Positions 26,946-37,476 are shown, counted from the first letter of the stretch. The stretch: DNA of 41,672 bases from a bacterium (GCA_021839985.1 JAKBZO010000004.1:1-41672); one strand, 5' to 3'. The notes: generated by a model not told the origin, from the sequence alone. Made by a program: numbers and translations.

Positions 26946-29900
26946 ATGGGCAATTTCTTTCAAAGGTTAACTCGTAAATATTCTCCGATCCCGGAGCTTA
27001 GCGTCACCCTCGTCTTGTCGCTGTTCTTGTTCGTCGTCGTCGAGATGTTCCGCGATCGACTGTACTTTGTCGTAGGCGCGCCACTCTACCTCGATTTTCA
27101 TAACATCGTCGAGTTCGGAAGCGTCGTCGTTTCGCTATCGATATTCAGTTTCGGGTGGTTTACCTACAAGCAGTCCAAGAACGACTTCGCTCTTTTCTTG
27201 GGAGTGATGTTCCTCGGCGTCGCGATACTCGACTTCATGCATGCGCTGAGTTTCCCCGGCATGCCGGCGTTCGTCACGCCGAGCTCGACCGATAAGGGTA
27301 TTCAGTTCTGGATCGCCGCTCGCGTGCTTGCCGCGGTCGCGTTCCTTGTGGTCGCGTTCATTCCATCGAAGTCGAAGACAACGTCGTTCCCGAAAAAAAG
27401 CCTGCTCGTGATCGCCCTTCTCTTCGTATGCGCCGAGTTCATGTGGGTGACGCTCGCTCCGGCTACGCTACCAGCTATGTTCGTTGCGGGTATTGGGCTT
27501 ACGCCGCTGAAGATAGCGATGGAATATGTGATCATTGCGCTCTGCGTGCTTGCGCTCGTGGCGTTCTATGCCCGTTTCCGAAAGACGCGGGATCAGATCT
27601 TAGTGTGGTTCATGTGTGCGCTGGTCATCAGCGTGTTCAGCGAGTTGGCATTCACGCTCTACACGAGTGCGTATGACACCTACAACATGCTCGGGCACGT
27701 GTATAAATTGGCGGCGTACCTGCTCATTTATCGAGCGATATTTACCACTTCTGCGCGCCGTCCCTATGAAAAGCTTGCTGAAAGTGAGCAGGCGCTTGAA
27801 GCGTCTGTTCGTACGCTCAAGATGCTCAGCGCGTGCAACCAAGCGCTGGTGCGAGCGCAAAACGAACAAGAACTATTCCAGCAGGTCTGTGATGATATCG
27901 TTCACATTGGGAAATATCGCTTGGCTTGGGTCGGCTTTGTCGATGGGGAAGAACAAAAAGGAGTGCGACTCGTCGCTGAAGCAGGATTCGATACTGAAGA
28001 TCCAACCGGATGGGCACGTTCCTTTTGGGCAGACACTGAAGGAGAGGACGGACCGGTGAGCGCTGCGGTCAGCACGAAGACGCCGGTCATCATGCACGGT
28101 ATCGGAAGCGGTGCGGGGTCTCCGAAGATGCGCGAAGCTGCGGCGAAATACGGCTTCTCATCGGTGATGGCGTTCCCGCTCATATACGACGGCACGATAG
28201 GAGCGCTGAGTGTCTATTCGACCGACCCGAGCGCGTTCACCAAGAGTGAGGTGGCGACGCTCTCGGAATTGGCAAGCGACCTGTCGTATGGAGTGCGATC
28301 GCTGCAGATGTATGCACACGAGAGACAAGGCGAGGAGCGACTGCGCCAGTCGGAAGAGAAATTCAAAGCGATCTTCAATAATGCGATGGACGGCGTGATC
28401 TTAGCCGATGTTGAGACAAAAAAGTTTTTTGACGCGAACGCTACGATGAGCCGCATGCTCGGGTATGATCTTAATGAGATCAAGGAGCTGGGAATAGCCG
28501 ACATCCACCCGGAAGAAAGCCTGCCGTACGTGCTTGACAAAGTTGAGCAACAGCTCAAGGGGGAGACAACGCTGGCAGAAAACATTCCCGTGAAAAGGAA
28601 GGACGGCGGAGTGTTTTATGCGGACGTCAACTCAAGCCAAGTCATCATCGGCGGGAAAAAGTATCTTCTCGGCGTCTTTAGAGATATATCGAAGCGCAAA
28701 CAGGCGCAGGAGGCTGTCAAGGAGAGTGAAGAAAAATTCTCCAAAGCTTTTTTTATCTCTCCTAACCTAATGGCTATCACCGTACCAGAGACCGGAGAGA
28801 TCATTGAGATCAATGATGCATTCTGTAGATTTTTCGGATATGCTCGCGAAGAGGTCATTGGTCACAGCACGATCGGGCTGCGTATGTGGGCTGATCTGAA
28901 CCAAAGAGATCAAATGCTCGAAGAACTGAATCGGTCTGGAAGCGTTCGCGATCAAGAGGTTGGTCTGCGGATGAAGTCAGGTGGGATACGATCCGTCCTC
29001 GATTCGTTCGACTTTATCTTGATCGGCGGCAAGAAATATCTATTGAACGTTGCCGTGGACATCACGGAGCGTAAACAGTCTGAGGCGGCATTACGTAAGA
29101 GCGAAGCCGACCTGGAGGAAGCCCAGGCCCTGGCGCGTCTGGGCAGTTGGAGCTGGGACATACCGACCGACACCATTTCTTGGTCTGCGGAGTACCGTCA
29201 GATCTATCATATCGGCCCTAACGATCCGACGCCGAATTATGAAGAACACCTCAAGGCCTATACGGCGGAAAGTGCCGCAGCGCTTGATGCGGCGGTCAAG
29301 AAAACTATAGAGACCGGCGAATCATATGCATTGGAACTTCAGTATGCGAAGCCTGATATTGCTGGCATGTGGGTACTTGCGCGCGGCGTTGCGGTGCGCG
29401 ATGCACAGGGTAAGGTTACGGGTCTCCATGGGACCGTGCAGGATATAACCGAGACGAAAGTGCTAGAGAAGATGCGCACCGACTTCTTGTCGCTTGCGTC
29501 TCATCAGCTGCGCACGCCGCTCTCTGGCACGAAGTGGCTCATTGAGACGCTTATTGCAGGCCGAAAGGGGCCGCTGACTCCGGAGCAGAAAGATTATTTG
29601 AACAACATCTATGCCGTAAATGAGCGCATGATAAAGCTGGTGTTCGATATGCTTGCCGTGTTGCGTTTCGAGAGTGGCGTGCTCACCGTGGAGAGAAAGA
29701 GCGTCGATGCGGGGCAGGTCTTCTCGAATATCCTATCGACTATGGGTCCTGCCGCAGCCAGCAAGCACGTGACGGTCACCGATCTTTCTGCCGCAAGAAG
29801 TCTCCCAACCATTGAGGCCGACCCGATTCTTCTGAATACCATTCTTGAATCCTTGGTGTCCAACGCTATCGAGTACTCGCTTCCGGGCGGGGAGGTGGTC

Positions 29901-30170
29901 CTCGATGTAACGGTTCTCGGTGATCGCGCGGCCTTTTCGGTGAAAGATTCCGGGATCGGCATACCAAAAGATGAACAAGACAAGATATTCGACCGTTTCT
30001 ATCGGGCGTCGAATGCCAAGAAGCTTAAACCGGGTGGAAGCGGTTTGGGGCTGTATCTCGCCGCCCTTCTCGCTAAAGCATTGGATGGCGCCATCACGTT
30101 CGAATCGGAGGAAGGGAAGGGCTCGATCTTTTTGCTGGCTATCCCCACTACGACGCCGAACCGACCTTGA
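26946..30170 (+). CDS. Membrane sensor histidine kinase (MASE3-like N-terminus, GAF, several PAS, HisKA, HATPase)
   Basis: LDFHNIVEFGSVVVSLSIFSFGWFTY...LDFMHALSFPGMP; H-box SLASHQLRTPLSG; ATPase motifs VSNAIEYS, DSGIGIPKDEQDKIFDRFYRA, GSGLGLYLA. Confidence 0.9.
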   Translation: MGNFFQRLTRKYSPIPELSVTLVLSLFLFVVVEMFRDRLYFVVGAPLYLDFHNIVEFGSVVVSLSIFSFGWFTYKQSKNDFALFLGVMFLGVAILDFMHALSFPGMPAFVTPSSTDKGIQFWIAARVLAAVAFLVVAFIPSKSKTTSFPKKSLLVIALLFVCAEFMWVTLAPATLPAMFVAGIGLTPLKIAMEYVIIALCVLALVAFYARFRKTRDQILVWFMCALVISVFSELAFTLYTSAYDTYNMLGHVYKLAAYLLIYRAIFTTSARRPYEKLAESEQALEASVRTLKMLSACNQALVRAQNEQELFQQVCDDIVHIGKYRLAWVGFVDGEEQKGVRLVAEAGFDTEDPTGWARSFWADTEGEDGPVSAAVSTKTPVIMHGIGSGAGSPKMREAAAKYGFSSVMAFPLIYDGTIGALSVYSTDPSAFTKSEVATLSELASDLSYGVRSLQMYAHERQGEERLRQSEEKFKAIFNNAMDGVILADVETKKFFDANATMSRMLGYDLNEIKELGIADIHPEESLPYVLDKVEQQLKGETTLAENIPVKRKDGGVFYADVNSSQVIIGGKKYLLGVFRDISKRKQAQEAVKESEEKFSKAFFISPNLMAITVPETGEIIEINDAFCRFFGYAREEVIGHSTIGLRMWADLNQRDQMLEELNRSGSVRDQEVGLRMKSGGIRSVLDSFDFILIGGKKYLLNVAVDITERKQSEAALRKSEADLEEAQALARLGSWSWDIPTDTISWSAEYRQIYHIGPNDPTPNYEEHLKAYTAESAAALDAAVKKTIETGESYALELQYAKPDIAGMWVLARGVAVRDAQGKVTGLHGTVQDITETKVLEKMRTDFLSLASHQLRTPLSGTKWLIETLIAGRKGPLTPEQKDYLNNIYAVNERMIKLVFDMLAVLRFESGVLTVERKSVDAGQVFSNILSTMGPAAASKHVTVTDLSAARSLPTIEADPILLNTILESLVSNAIEYSLPGGEVVLDVTVLGDRAAFSVKDSGIGIPKDEQDKIFDRFYRASNAKKLKPGGSGLGLYLAALLAKALDGAITFESEEGKGSIFLLAIPTTTPNRP

Positions 30171-30188
30171 GAGTGATATCATTTGAAT

Positions 30189-30575
30189 ATGAGTAAAAGC
30201 AATACCATTCTGGTCGTCGAAGATGAAGATTTCTTGGGGCGAGTACTTATCGACAATCTCTCAGCCGAAGGATTCCAGACCGACCTTGCGGTCGACGGCG
30301 AAGAAGCTGTCGAAAAGATGCGCAAAGAGAAGCCGGCGCTCATCTTGCTCGACCTCTTGCTCCCGAAAAAAGACGGGTTTTTTGTCTTGGAGGAGGTGAG
30401 GAGTAATCCTGAACTCAAACTAGTGCCCGTTATCGTGCTCTCCAATCTCGGGGGCGATGAAGACATCAAGCGCGCGCTTGCGCTTGGTGCGAATGACTAT
30501 TTCGTTAAATCGCAGCATCCGATCGTTGAAGTGATCGAAAAAGTGAAGAACATCATGGAGGGCAAGAGGTCCTGA
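30189..30575 (+). CDS. Single-domain response regulator
   Basis: ILVVEDEDFLGRVLIDNL, ALILLDLLLPKKDG; TGaTATCAT ends 6 nt before ATG 30189. Confidence 0.93.
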   Translation: MSKSNTILVVEDEDFLGRVLIDNLSAEGFQTDLAVDGEEAVEKMRKEKPALILLDLLLPKKDGFFVLEEVRSNPELKLVPVIVLSNLGGDEDIKRALALGANDYFVKSQHPIVEVIEKVKNIMEGKRS

Positions 30576-30634
30576 CGCAAGCTTCGGCCGGAGAGCCCCG
30601 AGAGTCATTACCAGGCAGCGTAATCGTACTTTAT

Positions 30635-33600
30635 ATGTACCGCACTCTTCGGACATACTCCTCATCGGTAGGACACCAGATCGCGCTCGGGAGGGAAAGT
30701 AAGAAGTCTCTCGCACGATTCGTCATGCAGCTTCTTATTGCGGGAAGCGCGTTCGGTCTGCTTGCTCCCGTCGCATTTGCGGCGACGGTCACGAGTACCG
30801 CCACCGGCGGCAATTGGAATACGGGTTCGACATGGGTCGGCGGCACCGCTCCTGCAGCTGGCGACACCGCTGTCATCGCAACGACTGGCGGAAACAGCGT
30901 GACCATTACGGCAAACGCAACGATCGCGAACCTTACGGTGAACTCGGGCAGCACCCTCGCGTTCTCTGGCTCGCAGACGCTTACCTTCGGCACGGCGGGC
31001 GGCGGCGCGACGGTGAACGGAACCGTCAACGGAAGCGGCACTTTGGTGATGAACAAAAATCCGAACGTGCTCGCCGGTGTGGGTACGATCAATAGTTTGA
31101 TTAGCGCCGCGCAGCCGACCTCTGTTTCCGCATCGTCCAACCTGACGGTGAATGGCACCATCGCGGTCGGGAATACGTTCACCATCAATGCGGGCGCGAT
31201 GCTGAATGCGAGCACCATCAACTCGAACGGAAAGACCGTTGCGAATAACGGCACGGTGAATCTCAGTGGCAATTATGCGCGAACCGGCGGGACCGCGATC
31301 TGGACGCAGGGCACCAGTGCCGTATTGAATATAGGAGGCATATTCACTCCTTCTGCCAACGTGACACTGACTGCCACGGGAAGCGGTAACACTGTGAATT
31401 ACAACGGATCGGCACAAGCGATCAAGCCTGCCAGCTATGTCAATCTGACGCTCTCGGGAAGCGGCATCGCGACACTCGTTACCGGCACCTCCGTGAGCGG
31501 CACCATGAATATCGCGCAGACCGGCTCCGCGACGGCGAGTATCGGCGCAGGACTCACGCTCACGGTCGCAAATCTGACGCTCGGCGGACTCGGTCGCATC
31601 AACGGCACCTGGGGTTCCACGAGCTCGACCGCGACGTATCAGAACAATACGTACTTTGCGGCGACGACGGGCAAACTGTCGGTCACGAATGATACGCGCG
31701 CGACACCGACGATCTCCGTTTCTAATTCTCCGGTGACCTATAGCGGGGCCGCGCAGGCGGCCGTGGTCACGGGTTCCGTTTCCGGTACGGCCTCCAGTAT
31801 TCTTTATGGCGGTTCAGGCACGACGCCGACGAACGCCGGCACCTATGCGGTGACGGCGAACTTCACGCCGACCGATGGGACGAGCTACAAGAGTTTGACT
31901 GGCGCTTCGGCAGGGAACTTCATCATCAATCAAGCGACAACGACGACGTCCGTGGCGACGTCGGGCACGCCGACGGTCTACGGTACCACCGTGACATTCA
32001 CGGCGACGGTTGCTCCACAAAATGGCGGCGCGCCTTCTGGGACCGTTACCTTTAAAGATGGCGCGACGATCATCGGCACCGGCACCCTCGGCGGCGGTAG
32101 CCCGGACACCGCTACGTATGCGACGGCGGCACTCTCGGCGAGAGCTCATTCGATCACTGCGGTGTACGCCGGCGATAGCAACTACGTCACGAGCACATCG
32201 GGTCCGATCTCACAGTCGGTCACGCAAAAGACCCTCACCATCTCCGGCATCACGGCGAATGACAAGCCATATGATGGAGGCACCACCGCCGTGCTCGCGG
32301 GCACGCCGGGCACCCTCGTCGGCGTCATTTCCGGCGATGCAGTCTCGCTGAGCGGCACTGCCGTGGGCACCTTCGCTTCACCGAACGTTGGCACCGGCAT
32401 CACGGTCACCGTCTCCGGTCAGTCGCTCACGGGTGCGCAAGCAGGGAACTACTCGCTCACGGAGCCGACCACGATGGCCAACATCACCGGCAAGACCCTC
32501 ACCATCTCCGGCCTCACGGCAAACAACAAGACCTACGACCAGGGCAATACCGCAACGATCTCCGGTACTCCCGTGCTCGTCGGCGTTCAATCAGGTGACT
32601 CCGTCTCCCTCGTGGGCACCGCGGTCGGCACGTTCGCATCTGTGAATGTCGGCACCGGCATCTCTGTCTCGGTGAGCGGCCTGTCACTCACCGGGGCACA
32701 GGCAGGCAACTACTCACTGACGCAGCCGACCCTGTCAGCCAATATCACGCAAAAGAACCTCACCATCTCCGGCATCACGGCGAATGACAAGCCATATGAT
32801 GGAGGCACCACCGCCGTGCTCGCGGGCACGCCGGGCACCCTCGTCGGCGTCATTTCCGGCGATGCAGTCTCGCTGAGCGGCACTGCCGTGGGCACCTTCG
32901 CTTCACCGAACGTTGGCACCGGCATCACGGTCACCGTCTCCGGTCAGTCGCTCACGGGTGCGCAAGCAGGGAACTACTCGCTCACGGAGCCGACGCTTTC
33001 GGCGGACATCCTTAACGCCGGCCCCACGGTCACATCGATCTCGCCGTCGTCGAAGAATGTCGGTGACGCAGGCTTCACTCTCACGGTGACGGGCTCGAAC
33101 TTCGTCGCCAGCTCCACGGTCAATTTCAATGGCTCGCCGCGCACCACCACGTTCGCTTCATCGACAGAGCTCACGGCGTCGATCCTTTCATCCGACCTCA
33201 CGACCGCCACTACCTCAGCGCTCATCACTGTCACCAATCCCGCTCCAGGCGGCGGCACTTCGAGCGCGGCGGTGTTCAGCGTCATAGCTCTCAATACGGC
33301 ACCGACCATTTCCTCGATCACGCCGAGCTCGGTCTCGGTAGGGTCGCCGGATACGGTCGTGACGATCATCGGCACGGACTTCCTCGCATCGTCGACCGTC
33401 CAGTTCAATAGTGCGGATCTCGCGACGACGACCTTCGCGTCTTCCACGCAGATGACCGCGACCATTCCTGCCGCACATTTGACCGCCACCTCCACCAATA
33501 GCATCACCGTCACCAATCCTGCCCCCGGCGGCGGTACCTCGAGCACGCAGACATTTTCTGTGGTCACTGCAGCTGACACGACCGCGCCGACCGTGACCTC

Positions 33601-35080
33601 GTTCTCTCTTCTGGCGACCTCTTCTGCCCTCACCATCTCGATCTCATCGTTGTCAGCTACCGACAATGTCGGCGTCACGGGCTACCTGGTGACGGAATCT
33701 TCAACGACGCCAGCGGTGAGCAACTCGGCGTGGTCGGCGACCGCACCCTCGAGCTACACCTTCGCGCTTCAGGGCGACAAGACATTGTATGCTTGGGCAA
33801 AAGATGCCGCTGGCAATATCTCCACCGGCGTGAGCGCGACGACCACGATCACCTATGTGCAGGTGAGTCCGGGGGGAGAGCAGACACTTCTTACCAACGG
33901 GACGATGAGTCCCAACAACACCGCGGCGTCTTCAAGCAACGTCACTTTCAAACAAGCGGTGCATGTGGTGTTCGGAAACGGATCGACCATCGTCGTCCCG
34001 TTGAGCACTGTCATGACGGCCTCGACGACCTCTGATTGGACGACGCTCCTCTCGACTAACAGCGTCTCGACGACGGACATTCCATCGAGCGTGACATCGG
34101 CGGGCGCGCTGCAGTGGGGGCTTCCGAGCACTGCGATCACTGCCAGCCAGCCGGTCACGATCGAGATCTACGTCGGCGCCGCATTCAATGGCCGTTCGCT
34201 CTCGTACTATCGGAAAGAGGCAGGAGGGACTGCATGGACGCAAGCGGGCACCTGCACGATAAGCTCCGGCCTGTGTCAGTTCACAACCTCGACATTCTGC
34301 TCATTCTTCGTGGGAGTGCCGGTCACGGCTCCCGCGTCATCGGCGGGTGGAGGTTCGACCGTACCGCCAACGACCGTGACCATCGACGGCGTTGCATTCC
34401 CGGGCGCATCGGTCTCCGTGATCGACAAAGACTCACCGTACCAGACGATCTTCACCAAGGATGTGACGACCGGCTCTGACGGCACGTTCCATATAAGTTT
34501 CGTCGGCGTTCTCATGAGTCAGCACAGCTACGGTCTTATCGTTCGTGATAGCCAAGGTCGCCTCTCCCAATCGAAATTCTTTAACATCGACACGGTGACC
34601 AATTCGCTGACCGTCAAAGATGTCGTGGTGTCTCCGACCATCGGTTTCCTCCAGACGGCGGTGACTCGCGGCAACCCGGTCACGATCGTCGGCTTCTCAA
34701 CGCCGGGCAGCACCGTTCATGTGTCCCTCGATGGTACAATGCAGAAAGATGTGACGGCAGGAAGCGACGGATCGTACCGACTCTCCGCGGATACGGGAGC
34801 GCTTGATTTCGGCGGACACCAGGCACGAGCGAGCCAGACCACTAAGGCGGGTGTCACGAGCGACTTCTCACCGACGCAGATGTTCACGGTCGCTCAGACG
34901 TCCAACGTATCGACCGACCTCAACGGAGACGGCGTGACCGATATCAAAGACCTGAGTATCTTCCTCTCGCGCTGGCAGTCGACCGACCCGGCGGTCCTTA
35001 AGACGATCGATTTCGACGGCGATGGCAGGGTAGACCTTACCGACTTCAGCATTCTCCTCCGAGCTATTAGAAAGCAGTAG
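30635..35080 (+). CDS. Large secreted repeat protein (MBG/YDG-like, Ig-like, IPT/TIG-like domains) with C-terminal type I dockerin
   Basis: Signal-like MQLLIAGSAFGLLAPVAFA; YDG repeats (TISGITANDKPYDGGTTAVLAG); C-terminal Ca-loops DLNGDGVTDIKDL and DFDGDGRVDLTDF. Confidence 0.88.
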   Translation: MYRTLRTYSSSVGHQIALGRESKKSLARFVMQLLIAGSAFGLLAPVAFAATVTSTATGGNWNTGSTWVGGTAPAAGDTAVIATTGGNSVTITANATIANLTVNSGSTLAFSGSQTLTFGTAGGGATVNGTVNGSGTLVMNKNPNVLAGVGTINSLISAAQPTSVSASSNLTVNGTIAVGNTFTINAGAMLNASTINSNGKTVANNGTVNLSGNYARTGGTAIWTQGTSAVLNIGGIFTPSANVTLTATGSGNTVNYNGSAQAIKPASYVNLTLSGSGIATLVTGTSVSGTMNIAQTGSATASIGAGLTLTVANLTLGGLGRINGTWGSTSSTATYQNNTYFAATTGKLSVTNDTRATPTISVSNSPVTYSGAAQAAVVTGSVSGTASSILYGGSGTTPTNAGTYAVTANFTPTDGTSYKSLTGASAGNFIINQATTTTSVATSGTPTVYGTTVTFTATVAPQNGGAPSGTVTFKDGATIIGTGTLGGGSPDTATYATAALSARAHSITAVYAGDSNYVTSTSGPISQSVTQKTLTISGITANDKPYDGGTTAVLAGTPGTLVGVISGDAVSLSGTAVGTFASPNVGTGITVTVSGQSLTGAQAGNYSLTEPTTMANITGKTLTISGLTANNKTYDQGNTATISGTPVLVGVQSGDSVSLVGTAVGTFASVNVGTGISVSVSGLSLTGAQAGNYSLTQPTLSANITQKNLTISGITANDKPYDGGTTAVLAGTPGTLVGVISGDAVSLSGTAVGTFASPNVGTGITVTVSGQSLTGAQAGNYSLTEPTLSADILNAGPTVTSISPSSKNVGDAGFTLTVTGSNFVASSTVNFNGSPRTTTFASSTELTASILSSDLTTATTSALITVTNPAPGGGTSSAAVFSVIALNTAPTISSITPSSVSVGSPDTVVTIIGTDFLASSTVQFNSADLATTTFASSTQMTATIPAAHLTATSTNSITVTNPAPGGGTSSTQTFSVVTAADTTAPTVTSFSLLATSSALTISISSLSATDNVGVTGYLVTESSTTPAVSNSAWSATAPSSYTFALQGDKTLYAWAKDAAGNISTGVSATTTITYVQVSPGGEQTLLTNGTMSPNNTAASSSNVTFKQAVHVVFGNGSTIVVPLSTVMTASTTSDWTTLLSTNSVSTTDIPSSVTSAGALQWGLPSTAITASQPVTIEIYVGAAFNGRSLSYYRKEAGGTAWTQAGTCTISSGLCQFTTSTFCSFFVGVPVTAPASSAGGGSTVPPTTVTIDGVAFPGASVSVIDKDSPYQTIFTKDVTTGSDGTFHISFVGVLMSQHSYGLIVRDSQGRLSQSKFFNIDTVTNSLTVKDVVVSPTIGFLQTAVTRGNPVTIVGFSTPGSTVHVSLDGTMQKDVTAGSDGSYRLSADTGALDFGGHQARASQTTKAGVTSDFSPTQMFTVAQTSNVSTDLNGDGVTDIKDLSIFLSRWQSTDPAVLKTIDFDGDGRVDLTDFSILLRAIRKQ
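32233..32469 (+). repeat. 237-bp direct repeat, copy 1
   Basis: Identical by eye to 32758-32994 (offset 525 bp). Confidence 0.93.
32758..32994 (+). repeat. 237-bp direct repeat, copy 2
   Basis: Identical by eye to 32233-32469. Confidence 0.93.
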
Positions 35081-35103
35081 AGCTTATTATTTACAAAGCC
35101 ACT

Positions 35104-36819
35104 ATGAAAAAATTCGATCGAGCTCTTTTTGGTCTTGCTGCAGGAATGCTGTTCTTCGGCATGGCGTCGAGCGCGTCTGCCGCCACCCTTTTTCTCTCGC
35201 CGCCGACCGTCGTGATAGGTCCCTCGCAGAACTTCAGCGTTGACATAAAGGTGGACGGCGCCGGTGTTGGGTTCAACGCAGCGCAAGCGACCATCCGATT
35301 CCCAACGGATCTGCTCCAGGTCAGCTCGATCGATAAAACGAATTCAGCTTTCAGTTTCTGGCTTGAGGACCCAGTCTTCTCGAACGATCAAGGAGCCATT
35401 TCGTTCATCGGCGGCTCTCCATTCGGAGTTTCCGGGGCGGCTATTCAAGTGCTTCGCGTGAACTTCGTACCAAAGGGGACCGGTACCGGCACTATTTCAG
35501 TTGCGAGCGCCGCGATCACCGCCTCTGATGGCAGTGGTACGAACATCCTCTCGACGACCACCAGCGCGTCCATCACCGTCTCTCCGACGAACGTGACATC
35601 TTCAAGCGCGGTAACAGCGCCGCAGCAGATAACGCGCACACCTGCTCCGGCGACCGGCGTGCCGGCGGCGCCGTCTCTCAACGTGTCGCTCTATCCTGAC
35701 CCTACGCAGTGGTACGACCAAGTGAGTCCGTTCTCGGTGAGTTGGAACCTTCCTGCTGATGTCTCCGCCATTGCGACCGCGATCAACAAGCAGCCGAATT
35801 TCGATCCGACCACCTCGGAGGGTCTGTTCGACAACAAGACCTTCGACGCGCTTTCAGACGGGATCTGGTATCTGCATGTGCGGTTCAAGGATAGCGTCGG
35901 TTGGAGCGCGACCGCGCACAGCCGCATCGCCATCGACACACAACCGCCGCTCGGCTTCAAGATAACGACGCAAGGCGGGGACACGGCAAATGATCCGGCG
36001 CCGACGCTTCAGTTCAAGACCGACGATGCGCTTTCCGGTATGAAGGAGTATGACGTGATCGTAGATAACCACGACCCCCTCGTTGTGCCTGCGAAGGGTT
36101 TTACGGGTAGCTTCACCCTGCCGCTTCAGGTGCCTGGTGATCATCACGTCCAGGTGAGGGCGGTCGATAATGCAGGCAACAGCGTTGAAGATTTCATCAC
36201 CCTTCATATCCTGCCGATCGCGTCCCCGACGATCTCCTTCACAACGCCGCAGCTCTTCTCTGGCGAGCCGACCGGTTTGACCGTACAAGGTTCCGCCTTG
36301 CCGAATATCGAGGTCGTCCTCAATGTCCATCAAGCCGATGCTGTCATCGCGAGCTCGACCGTTCAGACGGACGCCCAAGGTAATTGGGAATATACGTTCA
36401 GCGAACCGCTCCACAATGGCACCTACAACGTGAGTGCGGTGAGCCGCGATGCTCGGGGAGCACTCAGTCTGACGGTCGAATCACCCTCTGTCGTAGTAAC
36501 GAACCGGCCTATTCTTGAGATCGGCTCATTCCAGCTCGGTTCCGGCGGCGCCGCAGTTCTTCTCTTGATCATCCTGCTCGGTGGTTTTGGGAGCGGGGTG
36601 TGGTTCTATCGCAAGCGCACGGCACTCTTCGCACAACGTCTCGTCGCTGCTTCAAGAGATCTGTCCACCGTGTTCGACCTCATTCGCAAAGACGTTGAGC
36701 GGATAGACGCGGAAATACCAGCAAACTCGGAACACAAGTCGGTCGTTAAACATTTGAGGGAAAATGTGCAAAAGATGGAGGTGCTCCTGAAGAAAGAGAT
36801 CGAGCGTATCGACAAATAG
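35104..36819 (+). CDS. Cell-surface protein with N-terminal cohesin-like domain, Ig-like domains and C-terminal TM anchor
   Basis: Signal peptide; LFLSPPTVVIGPSQNFSVDIKVDGAGVGFNAAQATIRFPTDLLQVSSIDKTNSAFSFW...AISFIGGSP...QVLRVNFVPKGTGTGTISV; C-terminal AAVLLLIILLGGFGSGVWFYRKR. Confidence 0.75.
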   Translation: MKKFDRALFGLAAGMLFFGMASSASAATLFLSPPTVVIGPSQNFSVDIKVDGAGVGFNAAQATIRFPTDLLQVSSIDKTNSAFSFWLEDPVFSNDQGAISFIGGSPFGVSGAAIQVLRVNFVPKGTGTGTISVASAAITASDGSGTNILSTTTSASITVSPTNVTSSSAVTAPQQITRTPAPATGVPAAPSLNVSLYPDPTQWYDQVSPFSVSWNLPADVSAIATAINKQPNFDPTTSEGLFDNKTFDALSDGIWYLHVRFKDSVGWSATAHSRIAIDTQPPLGFKITTQGGDTANDPAPTLQFKTDDALSGMKEYDVIVDNHDPLVVPAKGFTGSFTLPLQVPGDHHVQVRAVDNAGNSVEDFITLHILPIASPTISFTTPQLFSGEPTGLTVQGSALPNIEVVLNVHQADAVIASSTVQTDAQGNWEYTFSEPLHNGTYNVSAVSRDARGALSLTVESPSVVVTNRPILEIGSFQLGSGGAAVLLLIILLGGFGSGVWFYRKRTALFAQRLVAASRDLSTVFDLIRKDVERIDAEIPANSEHKSVVKHLRENVQKMEVLLKKEIERIDK

Positions 36820-36836
36820 CTCACCCACTAGCCATA

Positions 36837-37229
36837 ATGAACCTATCAATGGAAAATTCTCAGAAAAAGATCCTGATCGTAGAAGATGAAGATGTTATTG
36901 CACTTCCGCTTGCCGACACACTGCGGGCTGAGGGATTTGCCGTGCTTACGGCCGTTGATGGCTCAGAAGGTCTTGATATTTCACTTCGTGAAAAGCCGGA
37001 TCTGATCGTGCTTGATATCCTCATGCCGAAGATGGACGGAACTGAGATGCTCAAGCGCTTGCGTGCGGACGAATGGGGGAAGGATGCGCGCGTGGTCGTT
37101 CTCACGAACGTCGCTGAAATGACAAAGATGGCGGATGTGATCGATGAGCGAGTGACCGACTACTTGCTGAAGGTTGATTGGGATCTGGAGAGTGTTGTTT
37201 CCCTCATCAAAGAGCACCTCGGGGTGTGA
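36837..37229 (+). CDS. Single-domain response regulator (start may be ATG 36849)
   Basis: KILIVEDEDVIALPLADTLRAEGF, DLIVLDILMPKMDGTEML. Confidence 0.9.
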   Translation: MNLSMENSQKKILIVEDEDVIALPLADTLRAEGFAVLTAVDGSEGLDISLREKPDLIVLDILMPKMDGTEMLKRLRADEWGKDARVVVLTNVAEMTKMADVIDERVTDYLLKVDWDLESVVSLIKEHLGV

Positions 37230-37348
37230 ACCGCTTTAAATCGCGAGCTACGTCGTTGCGAGCTCAGGTACTCCCTCACAATACCAATTCAGTATTGCTC
37301 GGTTCATTCCTCGCTCGCGCCTAGTATCTCACTGATTTTAAGCGGTTC
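37228..37348. repeat. Palindromic intergenic element overlapping the receiver gene stop
   Basis: GAACCGCTTTAAATC (37228-37242) inverted with 1 mismatch at 37334-37348; central hairpin CAATAC CAATTCA GTATTG (37279-37297). Confidence 0.8.
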
Positions 37349-37390
37349 ATAAGCTACCGCTCGCATTGGCACATCACTGCGTTGTGCTTC

Positions 37391-37437
37391 GAAAAATACC
37401 GCTCACTGTATGTTGAATACGACTCGCGGTATTTTTC
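37391..37437. repeat. Short palindromic element of the same type
   Basis: GAAAAATACCGC...GCGGTATTTTTC with inner GTAT GTTGA ATAC and GCTCACT/CTCGC boxes. Confidence 0.8.
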
Positions 37438-37476
37438 TTGCACGCCTTGTGCTGCTCTGAAATTATGCGGAGACAG

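Noticed and set aside
30635-35080. Cellulosome for plant-polymer degradation
   Set aside because: No glycoside hydrolase, CBM or multi-cohesin scaffoldin seen in this window; only a single cohesin-like/dockerin pair
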